A stretch of 24,391 nt of DNA, from NCBI GenBank assembly GCA_030040055.1, contig JASHUK010000133.1, positions 1-24,391 on the forward strand, read 5' to 3'. The stretch comes from Nitrososphaerales archaeon. Its GTDB lineage: Archaea > Thermoproteota > Nitrososphaeria > Nitrososphaerales > Gagatemarchaeaceae. This document shows, in pieces, positions 1 through 7,694 of the stretch. A model generated the notes under the pieces. It made no database searches and was not told the DNA's origin. It saw only the letters and a program-made list of their open reading frames with translations. How positions within the stretch are numbered: position 1 is the stretch's first letter; each line of letters begins with the position of its first letter. A program made the translations under genes and the position numbers.

Positions 1-568
1 CCGTCACGGTGGAACCGACGGTCACGTCCAAGTCGGTCGCGAGCGCGTCGGCGAGTATGACCTGGTTTCCAGAGGACGTGGACGACAGGTTCCCGCCGCT
101 CACTATGTTCAGCCCGGTGGCCGCCTCAGCGTACGTGGAGGGGTCGATCCCGTAGATGAACACCGCGTTTCCGTCGACGTATCCGGTGGTGCTGAGCTGA
201 GGAGAGTCAGCGTACACACCTGTAATGTTCCCTATGCTTCCGACAAGCGACTCGGCTATCGTGTTCCCCGTCCCGAAGATGCCCCCAAACCCGCCTCCTC
301 TTCCGCCTCCCCCGAAGCCCCCGCCACCCCCAAGTCCTCCGCCGCTCCCGCTCCCTCCTCCAGGAAAGCTGGGCGTCGTCCCGTTCACGACCGTGATCTC
401 CGCCCCCAGCACGTTCTGAAGGAGCCCGCCGGTCCTAGCCGAAGTCCCCGCCGCCAGAGAGAGCAGCACGAGTATCATCCCGACCCCGATGACAATGCCG
501 GAGACTGTCAGGAAGGTCCGAGTCTTCCGCCTCCTAAGGCTCCTTGTTGCTAGGCTCCAAGACGACAA
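1..568 (-). CDS. ABC transporter permease, MacB/FtsX type (N-terminal part, runs off left edge)
   Basis: Reading the minus strand gives 189 codons open to the window edge. A basic N-terminus (SLRRRKTRTF) leads into a membrane helix (LTVSGIVIGVGMILVLLSLA), the usual start of MacB/FtsX-family permeases, and then the extracytoplasmic MacB-like core begins (LGAEITVVNG, then YGIDPSTYAEAATGLNIVSG, then ADALATDLDVTVGS). Family members work with a LolD/MacB-type ATPase and usually move lipoproteins, peptides or drugs, or transmit force across the membrane; no ATPase is visible here. The start chosen is TTG at 568, because an in-frame stop lies about 13 codons upstream and a TATA-like box sits about 33 bases upstream. 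Oddity: a roughly 27-residue stretch that is almost all glycine (about 290-370 on the plus strand) interrupts the core domain. The C-terminal three membrane helices are outside the window. Confidence 0.8.
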   Translation of the reverse strand, partial: MSSWSLATRSLRRRKTRTFLTVSGIVIGVGMILVLLSLAAGTSARTGGLLQNVLGAEITVVNGTTPSFPGGGSGSGGGLGGGGGFGGGGRGGGFGGIFGTGNTIAESLVGSIGNITGVYADSPQLSTTGYVDGNAVFIYGIDPSTYAEAATGLNIVSGGNLSSTSSGNQVILADALATDLDVTVGSTVT

Positions 569-595
569 GAGGCTGTCGGCTGGGTTTGCCCCGGT

Positions 596-607
596 CAGTA
601 TTTACTG
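596..607 (-). promoter_or_regulatory. TATA-like box for the ABC permease gene
   Basis: The minus strand reads CAGTAAATACTG, a near-palindrome whose centre lies 33 bases before the TTG at 568. This predicts a leader of only about five bases. It lies in the divergent intergenic region shared with the propeller gene at 747. Confidence 0.4.
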
Positions 608-713
608 CGTTTCCCAAATCACTCCAGAATCACTAGAGAATCGGACGCGTCCTCGCGCCTCATCCGACTCCGGCGAGGGCCGCACCCTTCACTTACGCGA
701 TAAAGGTAACATT

Positions 714-723
714 ACTTTTATAC
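714..723 (+). promoter_or_regulatory. TATA box for the propeller-archaeosortase pair
   Basis: The AT-rich stretch ACTTTTATAC is centred about 28 bases before the ATG at 747. This is the spacing expected for a leaderless archaeal transcript. No other promoter is seen before the archaeosortase gene, so the two are probably co-transcribed. Confidence 0.6.
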
Positions 724-746
724 CCAGCGTGAGGGAACCACACCAG

Positions 747-1967
747 ATGAAGGTAGTAGAAGGCGACAGGGGCACCGCTCTGACGGTCGTGATTCTCTCG
801 ATCCTCGCGCTCATGGTCGCCTTCGCCCTCGTGCAGGCGTACGGCGCAGGCGCGACCACGCCAGCCAAGACGATCATCGTAGGGGACATCCCCAACGCTG
901 TCGCGGTCGACACCAAGACCGGCTACATCTTCGTGACTGACTCGGGCGACAACAACGTCACGGCGATCAACGCCAGCAACCAGCCGGTCGCGAACATCAC
1001 CGTAGGGGACAACCCCAGCGGGATCGCGGTCAACTCGGCCACTGACACGATCTACGTGGCGGACACGAACGACGGGAACGTGACGGTCATCAACGGGGCG
1101 ACCTTGAAGGCCACCCAGAACATATCGCTCGGAGACGTGAACGCGGCTCCGATCGGGATCGCAGTAGACCCGACGAACGGCAGGATATACGTCGCCAACA
1201 GCGCCAACAACTCGGTCTCTGTGATAAGCAACGCCACCAACGCCGTGATCAGGACGATTTCGGTCGGCGACAACCCGACCGCCCTGGCGCTGAACGCAAA
1301 GTCGGACGCGCTCTACGTGGTCGATACGAACGACAACAATGTCTCGGTCGTAAACACCATTTCGTACAGGCTCCTGGACAACATCTCCGTCCAGACCGAC
1401 CCGACCGACATCGCGGTCAACACCCAGACGGGGAACATCTACGTCGTGAACAGCGACAACAACACGGTCAGCGTGATAGACAACGCCACGAACGCGGTCG
1501 TGAAGACGGTGACTGCCAGCACCTCGAGCGCTGCCATCGCGTACGCGGTGGTCGTGGACCAGGCAGACGGCTCGTACTACGTGACCAACTCCGGCCAGAA
1601 CACGGTGTGGGAGTTCAATTCTGGGAACAGCCTGGTCACCACGATAACAGTCGGGAACACTCCGTTCGCCGAGGCGATCAACCCTCAGACCGGCGTAATC
1701 TACGTCGCAAACTTCGCGGACGACACGGTCAGCATGATCCAGGGGGCGTCGACAAGCACCTCCACGGGGACCGGGCCGACGACCACGAGCAGCGGGAACA
1801 CGGGCCAGACCACGACTACCACCAGCAGCACGGGCACTTCGAAGGGTGGGGTCCCTGAATTCCCGTTCCAGCTGGGGATCGTGCTGCTCGTCACGGTGGC
1901 CGTGGTAGCTGCCTATGTGGGAGCAAGACGGACCTCCGTTTCTCGCCAAAGGCTTGGCGCGAGTTAG
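747..1967 (+). CDS. Surface 7-bladed YVTN beta-propeller protein with PEF-type C-terminal sorting signal
   Basis: 406 residues. An N-terminal hydrophobic segment (TVVILSILALMVAFALVQAY) is a signal peptide or anchor. Seven blades of about 41-46 residues follow, each with the pattern GIAV(D/N)..T..IYV.N...N.VSVI and ending SVGD-like, enough for one closed propeller. Then comes a Ser/Thr-rich spacer, likely glycosylated, and the tail VPEFP (from about residue 369), a hydrophobic helix, then RRTSVSRQR. That three-part tail matches archaeosortase sorting signals of the PEF-CTERM kind. The start is set at ATG 747, not further upstream, because of the TATA box 28 bases before it and the position of the signal sequence. 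The downstream archaeosortase gene overlaps this one. Role: probably displayed outside the cell, cleaved at the tail and attached to a membrane lipid; its binding partner is unknown. Confidence 0.85.
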   Translation: MKVVEGDRGTALTVVILSILALMVAFALVQAYGAGATTPAKTIIVGDIPNAVAVDTKTGYIFVTDSGDNNVTAINASNQPVANITVGDNPSGIAVNSATDTIYVADTNDGNVTVINGATLKATQNISLGDVNAAPIGIAVDPTNGRIYVANSANNSVSVISNATNAVIRTISVGDNPTALALNAKSDALYVVDTNDNNVSVVNTISYRLLDNISVQTDPTDIAVNTQTGNIYVVNSDNNTVSVIDNATNAVVKTVTASTSSAAIAYAVVVDQADGSYYVTNSGQNTVWEFNSGNSLVTTITVGNTPFAEAINPQTGVIYVANFADDTVSMIQGASTSTSTGTGPTTTSSGNTGQTTTTTSSTGTSKGGVPEFPFQLGIVLLVTVAVVAAYVGARRTSVSRQRLGAS

Positions 1968-2883
1968 TGCACCAGCCGCCAGGTTCGCCGCCTGGCTAGG
2001 CGTTGCCGCGCTAGTTCTTCTCACCGTTTACTTCCACGTCTTCACCGCCTTCTTCCAGCTCCTGAACGGGGGGCTGGAGTCGAACTTCGGGACCGTCTTC
2101 CCGGCGATTCCCCTCGTGGCCCTGCTGGGGCTGCTCTTCTTCCTGCGCTGGGGGGACCTAAGGGAAGTGCTGGCGAAGGAGGGCGGCCTGAGGACAGAGC
2201 CCAGGACCCGCCTCGCAGGGCTCGCCATCACGGCGCTCCCTCTCTCGTTCGCGTCCCTCTCGGTGAACTCGCTCCCGCTGTCGGCGGCCACCGTGGTCCT
2301 CGTCTTCTACGGGACCTCGCTTCTCGTCAACCCGAAGGCCTTCCGGATAATGCTCCCCTACGCGGTCCTCTACCTCAGCGGCGTCACGGCCCCGTTCGCT
2401 CTCGAATACTACTTCGGGGAGCCGTTCGCCGGGCTGGCGTCCGCCATCTCCGAGAGGCTGACCGACCTGGCCGGGCTGCCGGTCTCGTGGCAGGGAAACC
2501 AGTTCGAGCTGGTCTCGCGCCTCGGCGGGTCCGTGACGGGAACCGTGACCCCCGGGTGCTCCAGCATCCTCTCGGTGACGACTTTCCTCGGCCTTCTGGG
2601 GCTCATGTACTTCGACATGCGCAGAGACGTCGGCTTTACGCTGAAGCTGGCCGTGGCTGGGACGGCGGCCCTCGTCCTGCTGAACTCCGCGAGGATCCTC
2701 ATACTGATCTGGGCGGGCTACGCCGGGGGGGCGGCCGAACTGTGGTCGCTTCACAACTGGATAGGCTACGCTATATTTGTCGGGTTCTATATGGCGGTGC
2801 TATTCGTCTACTCTAAAGGGGGGCATCCCGTTGTCCGAACGGAACCATCGCCGCAGAGTTTTAAACCCGCAATTGGGGGTTAG
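1915..2883 (+). CDS. Archaeosortase/exosortase family transpeptidase
   Basis: Up to 322 residues with about eight predicted membrane helices. It shows the three marks of exosortase/archaeosortase enzymes in order: cysteine in GCSSILS (C215), arginine in LNSARI (R260) and histidine in LHNWIG (H280). These enzymes cleave the C-terminal tripartite signal of exported proteins and probably transfer the protein to a lipid. The gene overlaps the end of the PEF-tailed propeller gene, so enzyme and probable substrate are genetically coupled. ATG 1915 gives a 53-base overlap. TTG 1954 gives a shorter one and a more natural N-terminus and may be the true start; neither has a clear Shine-Dalgarno site. 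The length fits the family. The subfamily (ArtC or another type) cannot be decided by eye. Confidence 0.85.
   Translation: MWEQDGPPFLAKGLARVSAPAARFAAWLGVAALVLLTVYFHVFTAFFQLLNGGLESNFGTVFPAIPLVALLGLLFFLRWGDLREVLAKEGGLRTEPRTRLAGLAITALPLSFASLSVNSLPLSAATVVLVFYGTSLLVNPKAFRIMLPYAVLYLSGVTAPFALEYYFGEPFAGLASAISERLTDLAGLPVSWQGNQFELVSRLGGSVTGTVTPGCSSILSVTTFLGLLGLMYFDMRRDVGFTLKLAVAGTAALVLLNSARILILIWAGYAGGAAELWSLHNWIGYAIFVGFYMAVLFVYSKGGHPVVRTEPSPQSFKPAIGG
2858..2866 (+). promoter_or_regulatory. TATA box for the giant surface protein
   Basis: GTTTTAAAC is centred 28 bases before the TTG at 2890 and lies inside the last codons of the archaeosortase gene (it encodes part of SFKP). It predicts a separate leaderless transcript for the giant gene. 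Confidence 0.55.
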
Positions 2884-2889
2884 AGAGGG

Positions 2890-5800
2890 TTGAAGGTCAC
2901 CCGCAGGGGCATTAGCACCGTACAGATAGTGGTGATAGCCCTGCTCATAGCCGGAGGCGTAGTGGCCGCATACGTGGTATACGAGTCCAGGGTCCCCACG
3001 CCGGCTACCATCACCCCGTACGTGGGGGCGATCGCCGAAGGCGGGTCCACGCAGGTCAGCATCTCCTGGACGGGCGGGGCCGTCCCTTACACCGTCACGC
3101 TTTACAGCAGCACGAGCAGCTCCTGCACGACCGCTTCCAACGAGATCGACCTGAAGAGCAACCTCCCCTCGCCCGGGGCAACCTTCAGCGTCGCCCCCAC
3201 GTCGGACACCTACTACTGCGGCACGGTCCAGTCCCAGAAGGGCTCCAGCGCGGTCTCGAAGGCGGGGGAGATCTACGTGAACCCCTCCCAGCAGACCCCG
3301 ACCGTCACACTCTCCCCTTCGATGATAGACAGCGGCCAGACCGTCCCGCTTTCGGTCCTCGTGAAGTGGTCCGGGGGGACCTCCCCATACACGGTGACCC
3401 TCTATTCGGGTTCCAACAGCACCTGCTCCTTGGACAAGACGCAGGTGCAGGTCACGGCCGGGACCAACCCGCAGACGGGGGTTTCGGGGACCTCCGCCAC
3501 CTTCGCGACGACCGACCCCGTCTCTACGAAGTACTACTGCGCTACCGTCACAGACAGCTCCACGACGCCCTTCACCAGCGCGTCTCAGGCGCAGGCCTTC
3601 GTAGTCAACTTCCCGCTTTCAGCGTCGATAACCCCGTCCTCCCCCAACGTCGACAGCGGCTCGAGCATCAACCTGACGGCCGCCACCCAGCTCGGGTCCC
3701 CTCCGTACAAGTTCCAGTGGTATGCCGGGTCGCTCTGCGAGTCTAGCGCCGAGATCTCGGGCGAGACGGGGGCGGTGATGGACACGGGCCCGGTCAGCAG
3801 CGCAGTCACCTACTCCGTGATGGTCACAGACAACAGCCCGGGGACGCCCTCGGCTAGCGTCTGCGCCCACGACAGCATCACGGTCAGCCCGGCCCTGGCG
3901 GGGACCGCGGTCTCCATCTCCCCTTCGACGTTCGTCATCGACTCGGGGCAGATGATAAGGCTCGTCGTCTCCTGGACCTCGGCAGGCGTCCCCCCCTACA
4001 ACGTACAGCTCGAGACCAGCGCCTCTCCTTCGTGCTCGTCCCCCGCCCCGCTGGGCCTTCCGGCCCAGGGCGTGACCCACCTCACGACGAGCTTCGTCGT
4101 GTCCCCGTCCTCGACCTCCTACGTCTGCGCCAGCGTCCAGGACAGCGCGGCGGTCGCGCAGACGGCTAACACCACGGTCGGCTCGCTCGTTACGGTCAAC
4201 CCGAAGCTCGTCCCGAAGGAGCAGCTCTCCCCGAACGCCATCGACATGGGGCAGTCCGGGTCCGTCACGGTGACGGTCACCTGGACCGGTGGGACCTCTC
4301 CCTACTCCGTGAGCATCTTCAGCGGAGGCAGCACTACCTGCTCCGAGGACACGACCAGCGTCGGGGTGCTCACCGGGAGCAACCCGGTGACCGGGCTTGG
4401 GACAGGGCCCGCAAGGTTCTCGATCGCGTCGCAGCCGCTGTCGACCTACTACTGCGCAATAGTGTCCGACGGGGCGACCATCGCCGGGAGCGCCAACGTC
4501 ACGCAGGAGTTCACGGTGAACTCCCCGCTGTCTGCTTCGATAAGCCCCGCGGCCCCGGTCCTTGACGCAGGCTCGAAGATACTGCTGACCGCCCTGCCGC
4601 TTCATGGGACCTTCCCGTACGCCACCCAGTGGTACGCCGGGGCGACCTGCGCGAGCGGGAATGAGATCGCAGGAGAGGACTCAGCCGGGATGGTGACCCC
4701 GCTGTTGAACTCCACAACCACCTACTCGGCCCTGATCACCGACGGGAGCCCGGCCGCGCCTTTGGCCGGCGCCTGCGCCAGCGTGACTATCACGGTCAAC
4801 CCAGCGCTCGCCTCCGGCATCTCGCTCTCGGTGTCCGCCCTCGACTCCGGCCAGACCACGACAATCGTGGCGACCGTGACCTGGACGGGAGGGACCGCCC
4901 CGTATTCGGCCACCCTCTTCAGCGGGACGAGCGCAACGTGCACCTCTGACACTACCAAGGTCGCCGTCCTGACAGGGACCGGCTCGAACCCTGAGACGCA
5001 GCTCGCGCTGACGACGGCGAGGTTCTCGTTCTCGTCCCCGACCAGCTCGCTCTACTACTGCGCCCTCGTCAGCGACGCGGCCTCCGTGTCTTCGTCGCTG
5101 AGGACGTCCACCACCCTGCTCACGGTGAGCCCGGCCCTGGGGACCCCTGTCCTCGGGCTGTCGAAGAGCGTGATCAACACGGGGCAGAGCGCCGCCCTGG
5201 CCGCGACCGTGACGTGGTCCGGAGGGACCGCGCCTTACACAGTAACGCTCTACAGCGGGACTAGCGCCAGCTGCTCCGCGGACACAACCGTGGTCGCGCT
5301 CACCTCGGGGACCAACCCCCGCACGGGGCTTATGTCGCCTACCGTGGTCCTCGACTACGTGTCCCCGTCTCTTACGACGTACTACTGCATCTCCGTCACC
5401 GACAGCTCGTTCAGCCCGGTGACCGTCCCGTCGACTTCGTCCGAGTTCACGGTCAACCCGGCGCTGGCGGTCACCGTGTCCCCAGGGGGACCCTCGGTCG
5501 ACAGCGGCGAGTCTGTGACGGTCCTGCTGACCGCGACGGTCACCGGAGGGACCCCCGCCTACCACTACCAATGGTACACCGGGGCGGGGTGCTCGGCCTC
5601 CATAGCAGGGCAGTCGTCCTCCTCGTTCTCCACCGGCGTTCTGGCGTCCACCACGACCTACTCGGTCAAGGTGACCGACAGCAGCGAGGGGACCCCGTCG
5701 GCGAGCTCCTGCGCCAGCGACACCGTCACGGTCAACCCGGTGCTGACCGACTCGCTCACGCTCACGCCTTCGGTGATCGACTCAGGGGAGGCGACGAGCT

Positions 5801-7527
5801 TCTCCGCGATCGTCACCTGGTCCTCCGGGACCTCTCCTTACACCGTGACGCTCACCAGCGGCTACAGCAGCACCTGCACGGCCGACACTACGGCCGTCTC
5901 CTCGAAGACGAACGTGGTGGGGTCGACGACCACCTTCACGGTCACGGTCAGCGGTGGGGAGTACTACTGTGCCACCGTCACGGACGCGGCATACGTCCCG
6001 GTCTCGGTCCGGACCGCCGCGGAGCTCTTCACCGTCAATCCGACCCTGACCGCCCCATCGGTCGCGGCGACCCCTGCGACGATCGACGGGGGCCAGAGCT
6101 CGGGCCTCCTGGCGAACCCGTTCAGCGGAGGGACCGCGCCGTACACCTGCCAGTGGCTGGTCGCTACGCCGTCCGCCCCGAGCACGTTCAACCCGCTCGG
6201 GAGCCCGTTCAGCGCCGGCTGCACCCCGTCATCGGCCCCAGCCATCTCGACGGGTACACTCTCGACCGTAGGGGTCTGGCACTTCGAGCTGAAGGTGACA
6301 GACAGCGCCAGCGTCCCGGTCACCGCCACCTCTGCTGCCTTCGCGGTCACGGTCCTGTCGCCGTTGGGCGCCACGGTCTCTCCTCCGGCTCCGGTCATCG
6401 ACAACGGGTCGTCCACGCTGCTCACGGCCGCCCCGTCCAACGGCCTCTCGCCCTACACGTACCAGTGGTACTACGGACTGGTCTGCTCGCGCCTGAGCGA
6501 GATTCCCCTGGCGACGACGCCGAGCCTCCAGACGGGGGCCCTCACGGTGACCGCGACCTACTCGGTGATGATCAACGACAGCAGCACGGCACAGCCCTCC
6601 GCGGGGGTGTGCACCGGGGTGACCGTCACCGTGGTCCAGGGGCCGCAGGGGATAGCCGTCGACTCCAGCACTGACATGATCTACGTCGTCAACTGGGGCT
6701 CGAACACCCTGACAGTCATCAACGGGGCGACGAGCACCGTGGTCGCGACCCTCTCCGTCGGGACCAACCCGTGGGGGGTGGCCGTCGACAGCGCGACCAA
6801 CATGGTCTACGTCACCAACTACGGATCCGACAACGTGTACATCGTGAACGGGATCAACGGGACCACGACCACCCCGTCCGTGGCGGCCATAGTCTCGGTA
6901 GGGCACGGCCCGAAGGGGGTGGCGGTCGACACGACCACGAACATCGCCTACGTGACCAACTCCCTGGACAACAGCGTCACTTCGATCTCGCGGGCCAAGG
7001 CGGCCATCAGCACGGTCTCCGTCGGGACCGGGCCCACCGGGCTCGCGGTCAACCCGACCACCGACCTGATCTACGTCGCCGACTACGGGCAGGGCAGCCT
7101 CACGGTGATCAACGGGGTGACCCAGGCCACGGCCACGATCCCTGTCGGCACCGACCCGTGGGGGGTGGCCGTCAACCCGACCACGAACATGGTCTACGTG
7201 ACCAACTCGGGCTCGGGGACGGTGAGCGTGGTCAACGGCACCACCTTCCTGCTCTCCACGTCCATCGCCGTCGGGACCACGCCGCAGGGGATCACCATCG
7301 ACACGTCGACGAACAGGATCTACGTCGACAACAGCGGCGGCGACACGGTCACGGTCATCAACAGCAACACGAACGCCGTGGTCACCAGCATCAACGTCGG
7401 GAACACCCCGTGGGGGGTCGACGTCGACACGGCCACGAACACGATATACGTGACGAACCCGGTGAGCAGCGCGGTCACGGTGATAAGGGGCTCGACCGAG
7501 ACGGTCAACGGCGCGATAATCATCTAA
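2890..7527 (+). CDS. Giant surface protein: pilin-like signal, twelve Ig/PKD-like domains, C-terminal YVTN propeller
   Basis: 1545 residues, TTG start chosen from the TATA box 28 bases upstream. The N-terminus MKVTRRGISTVQIVV followed by a hydrophobic run looks like an archaeal class III (pilin/archaellin) signal, with possible cleavage after RRG; it could instead be an uncleaved anchor. Residues about 36-1250 hold twelve Ig/PKD-like beta domains in the order A-A-B repeated four times. A domains (about 100 residues) carry VTWTGGTSPYTVTLYSG, a TC(S/T) cysteine, and a YYCATVTD cysteine. B domains (about 90 residues) carry PY..QWYAG..C and end in SAS.CA..ITVNP. Residues 1251-1545 are seven YVTN blades. 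There is no C-terminal membrane helix or PEFP tail, so anchoring, if any, is N-terminal. It probably projects the propeller far from the cell for adhesion or ligand binding; the ligand is unknown. Confidence 0.8.
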   Translation: MKVTRRGISTVQIVVIALLIAGGVVAAYVVYESRVPTPATITPYVGAIAEGGSTQVSISWTGGAVPYTVTLYSSTSSSCTTASNEIDLKSNLPSPGATFSVAPTSDTYYCGTVQSQKGSSAVSKAGEIYVNPSQQTPTVTLSPSMIDSGQTVPLSVLVKWSGGTSPYTVTLYSGSNSTCSLDKTQVQVTAGTNPQTGVSGTSATFATTDPVSTKYYCATVTDSSTTPFTSASQAQAFVVNFPLSASITPSSPNVDSGSSINLTAATQLGSPPYKFQWYAGSLCESSAEISGETGAVMDTGPVSSAVTYSVMVTDNSPGTPSASVCAHDSITVSPALAGTAVSISPSTFVIDSGQMIRLVVSWTSAGVPPYNVQLETSASPSCSSPAPLGLPAQGVTHLTTSFVVSPSSTSYVCASVQDSAAVAQTANTTVGSLVTVNPKLVPKEQLSPNAIDMGQSGSVTVTVTWTGGTSPYSVSIFSGGSTTCSEDTTSVGVLTGSNPVTGLGTGPARFSIASQPLSTYYCAIVSDGATIAGSANVTQEFTVNSPLSASISPAAPVLDAGSKILLTALPLHGTFPYATQWYAGATCASGNEIAGEDSAGMVTPLLNSTTTYSALITDGSPAAPLAGACASVTITVNPALASGISLSVSALDSGQTTTIVATVTWTGGTAPYSATLFSGTSATCTSDTTKVAVLTGTGSNPETQLALTTARFSFSSPTSSLYYCALVSDAASVSSSLRTSTTLLTVSPALGTPVLGLSKSVINTGQSAALAATVTWSGGTAPYTVTLYSGTSASCSADTTVVALTSGTNPRTGLMSPTVVLDYVSPSLTTYYCISVTDSSFSPVTVPSTSSEFTVNPALAVTVSPGGPSVDSGESVTVLLTATVTGGTPAYHYQWYTGAGCSASIAGQSSSSFSTGVLASTTTYSVKVTDSSEGTPSASSCASDTVTVNPVLTDSLTLTPSVIDSGEATSFSAIVTWSSGTSPYTVTLTSGYSSTCTADTTAVSSKTNVVGSTTTFTVTVSGGEYYCATVTDAAYVPVSVRTAAELFTVNPTLTAPSVAATPATIDGGQSSGLLANPFSGGTAPYTCQWLVATPSAPSTFNPLGSPFSAGCTPSSAPAISTGTLSTVGVWHFELKVTDSASVPVTATSAAFAVTVLSPLGATVSPPAPVIDNGSSTLLTAAPSNGLSPYTYQWYYGLVCSRLSEIPLATTPSLQTGALTVTATYSVMINDSSTAQPSAGVCTGVTVTVVQGPQGIAVDSSTDMIYVVNWGSNTLTVINGATSTVVATLSVGTNPWGVAVDSATNMVYVTNYGSDNVYIVNGINGTTTTPSVAAIVSVGHGPKGVAVDTTTNIAYVTNSLDNSVTSISRAKAAISTVSVGTGPTGLAVNPTTDLIYVADYGQGSLTVINGVTQATATIPVGTDPWGVAVNPTTNMVYVTNSGSGTVSVVNGTTFLLSTSIAVGTTPQGITIDTSTNRIYVDNSGGDTVTVINSNTNAVVTSINVGNTPWGVDVDTATNTIYVTNPVSSAVTVIRGSTETVNGAIII
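2995..6639 (+). repeat. Four tandem A-A-B triplets of Ig/PKD-like domain repeats
   Basis: Within the giant protein the triplets begin near residues 36, 335, 639 and 951, giving a period of about 300-312 residues (900-936 bases). B domains start near residues 242, 546, 858 and 1158. The second domain of the last triplet is divergent: it lacks the YYC motif and has PYTCQW instead. DNA copies are not identical, so the array is old. Confidence 0.75.
6640..7527 (+). repeat. Seven YVTN beta-propeller blades
   Basis: Seven units of about 40-47 residues (for example PWGVAVDSATNMVYVTN) close the giant protein. The blades resemble those of the propeller gene at 747, suggesting a shared origin of the module. 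Confidence 0.85.
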
Positions 7528-7572
7528 GTCCGCCCGCTCGGGCATTCGGGCCGCGTCCGACTCCAGCGAAGT

Positions 7573-7645
7573 CTCCCGTAACGCAGGGATGCAGGGAAGC
7601 GGGTTCTTCCTCAGTCAGCGTGCACCCGCTTGCACCTTACGGGAG
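7573..7645. repeat. Two-part inverted repeat in a convergent intergenic region
   Basis: The only structure seen in the 167-base gap between two convergent stop codons (7528-7694). Outer arms CTCCCGTAA (7573-7581) and TTACGGGAG (7637-7645) pair perfectly, and inside them AAGCGGGT (7597-7604) pairs with ACCCGCTT (7624-7631). The result is a long interrupted hairpin. It may protect or end mRNAs from both sides, or be part of a small RNA. No T-run follows it directly. Confidence 0.5.
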
Positions 7646-7694
7646 GAGGCCCGTCTTCCATCAGCGCCGAGGCGACGAGCCCTAGCCGCTGCCG

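Noticed and set aside
225..419. Plus-strand proline-rich small frame
   Set aside because: It is antisense to the glycine-rich insert of the ABC permease, which has recognisable family features.
693..2024. 443-codon minus-strand frame opposite the propeller gene
   Set aside because: Its Arg/Val/Asp-rich, repetitive composition mirrors the antisense of YVTN repeats; it has no signal or fold character.
2890..6640. YYC motifs as evidence of eukaryotic immunoglobulin genes or contamination
   Set aside because: Base composition, start codon, archaeal signal sequence and YVTN propeller are in line with the neighbours; the likeness is best seen as convergence in a beta sandwich.
2995..7527. Tandem DNA repeats as a CRISPR array or satellite
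   Set aside because: The periodicity is at protein level (about 90-105 and about 42 residues), DNA copies are diverged, and there are no identical short repeats with spacers.
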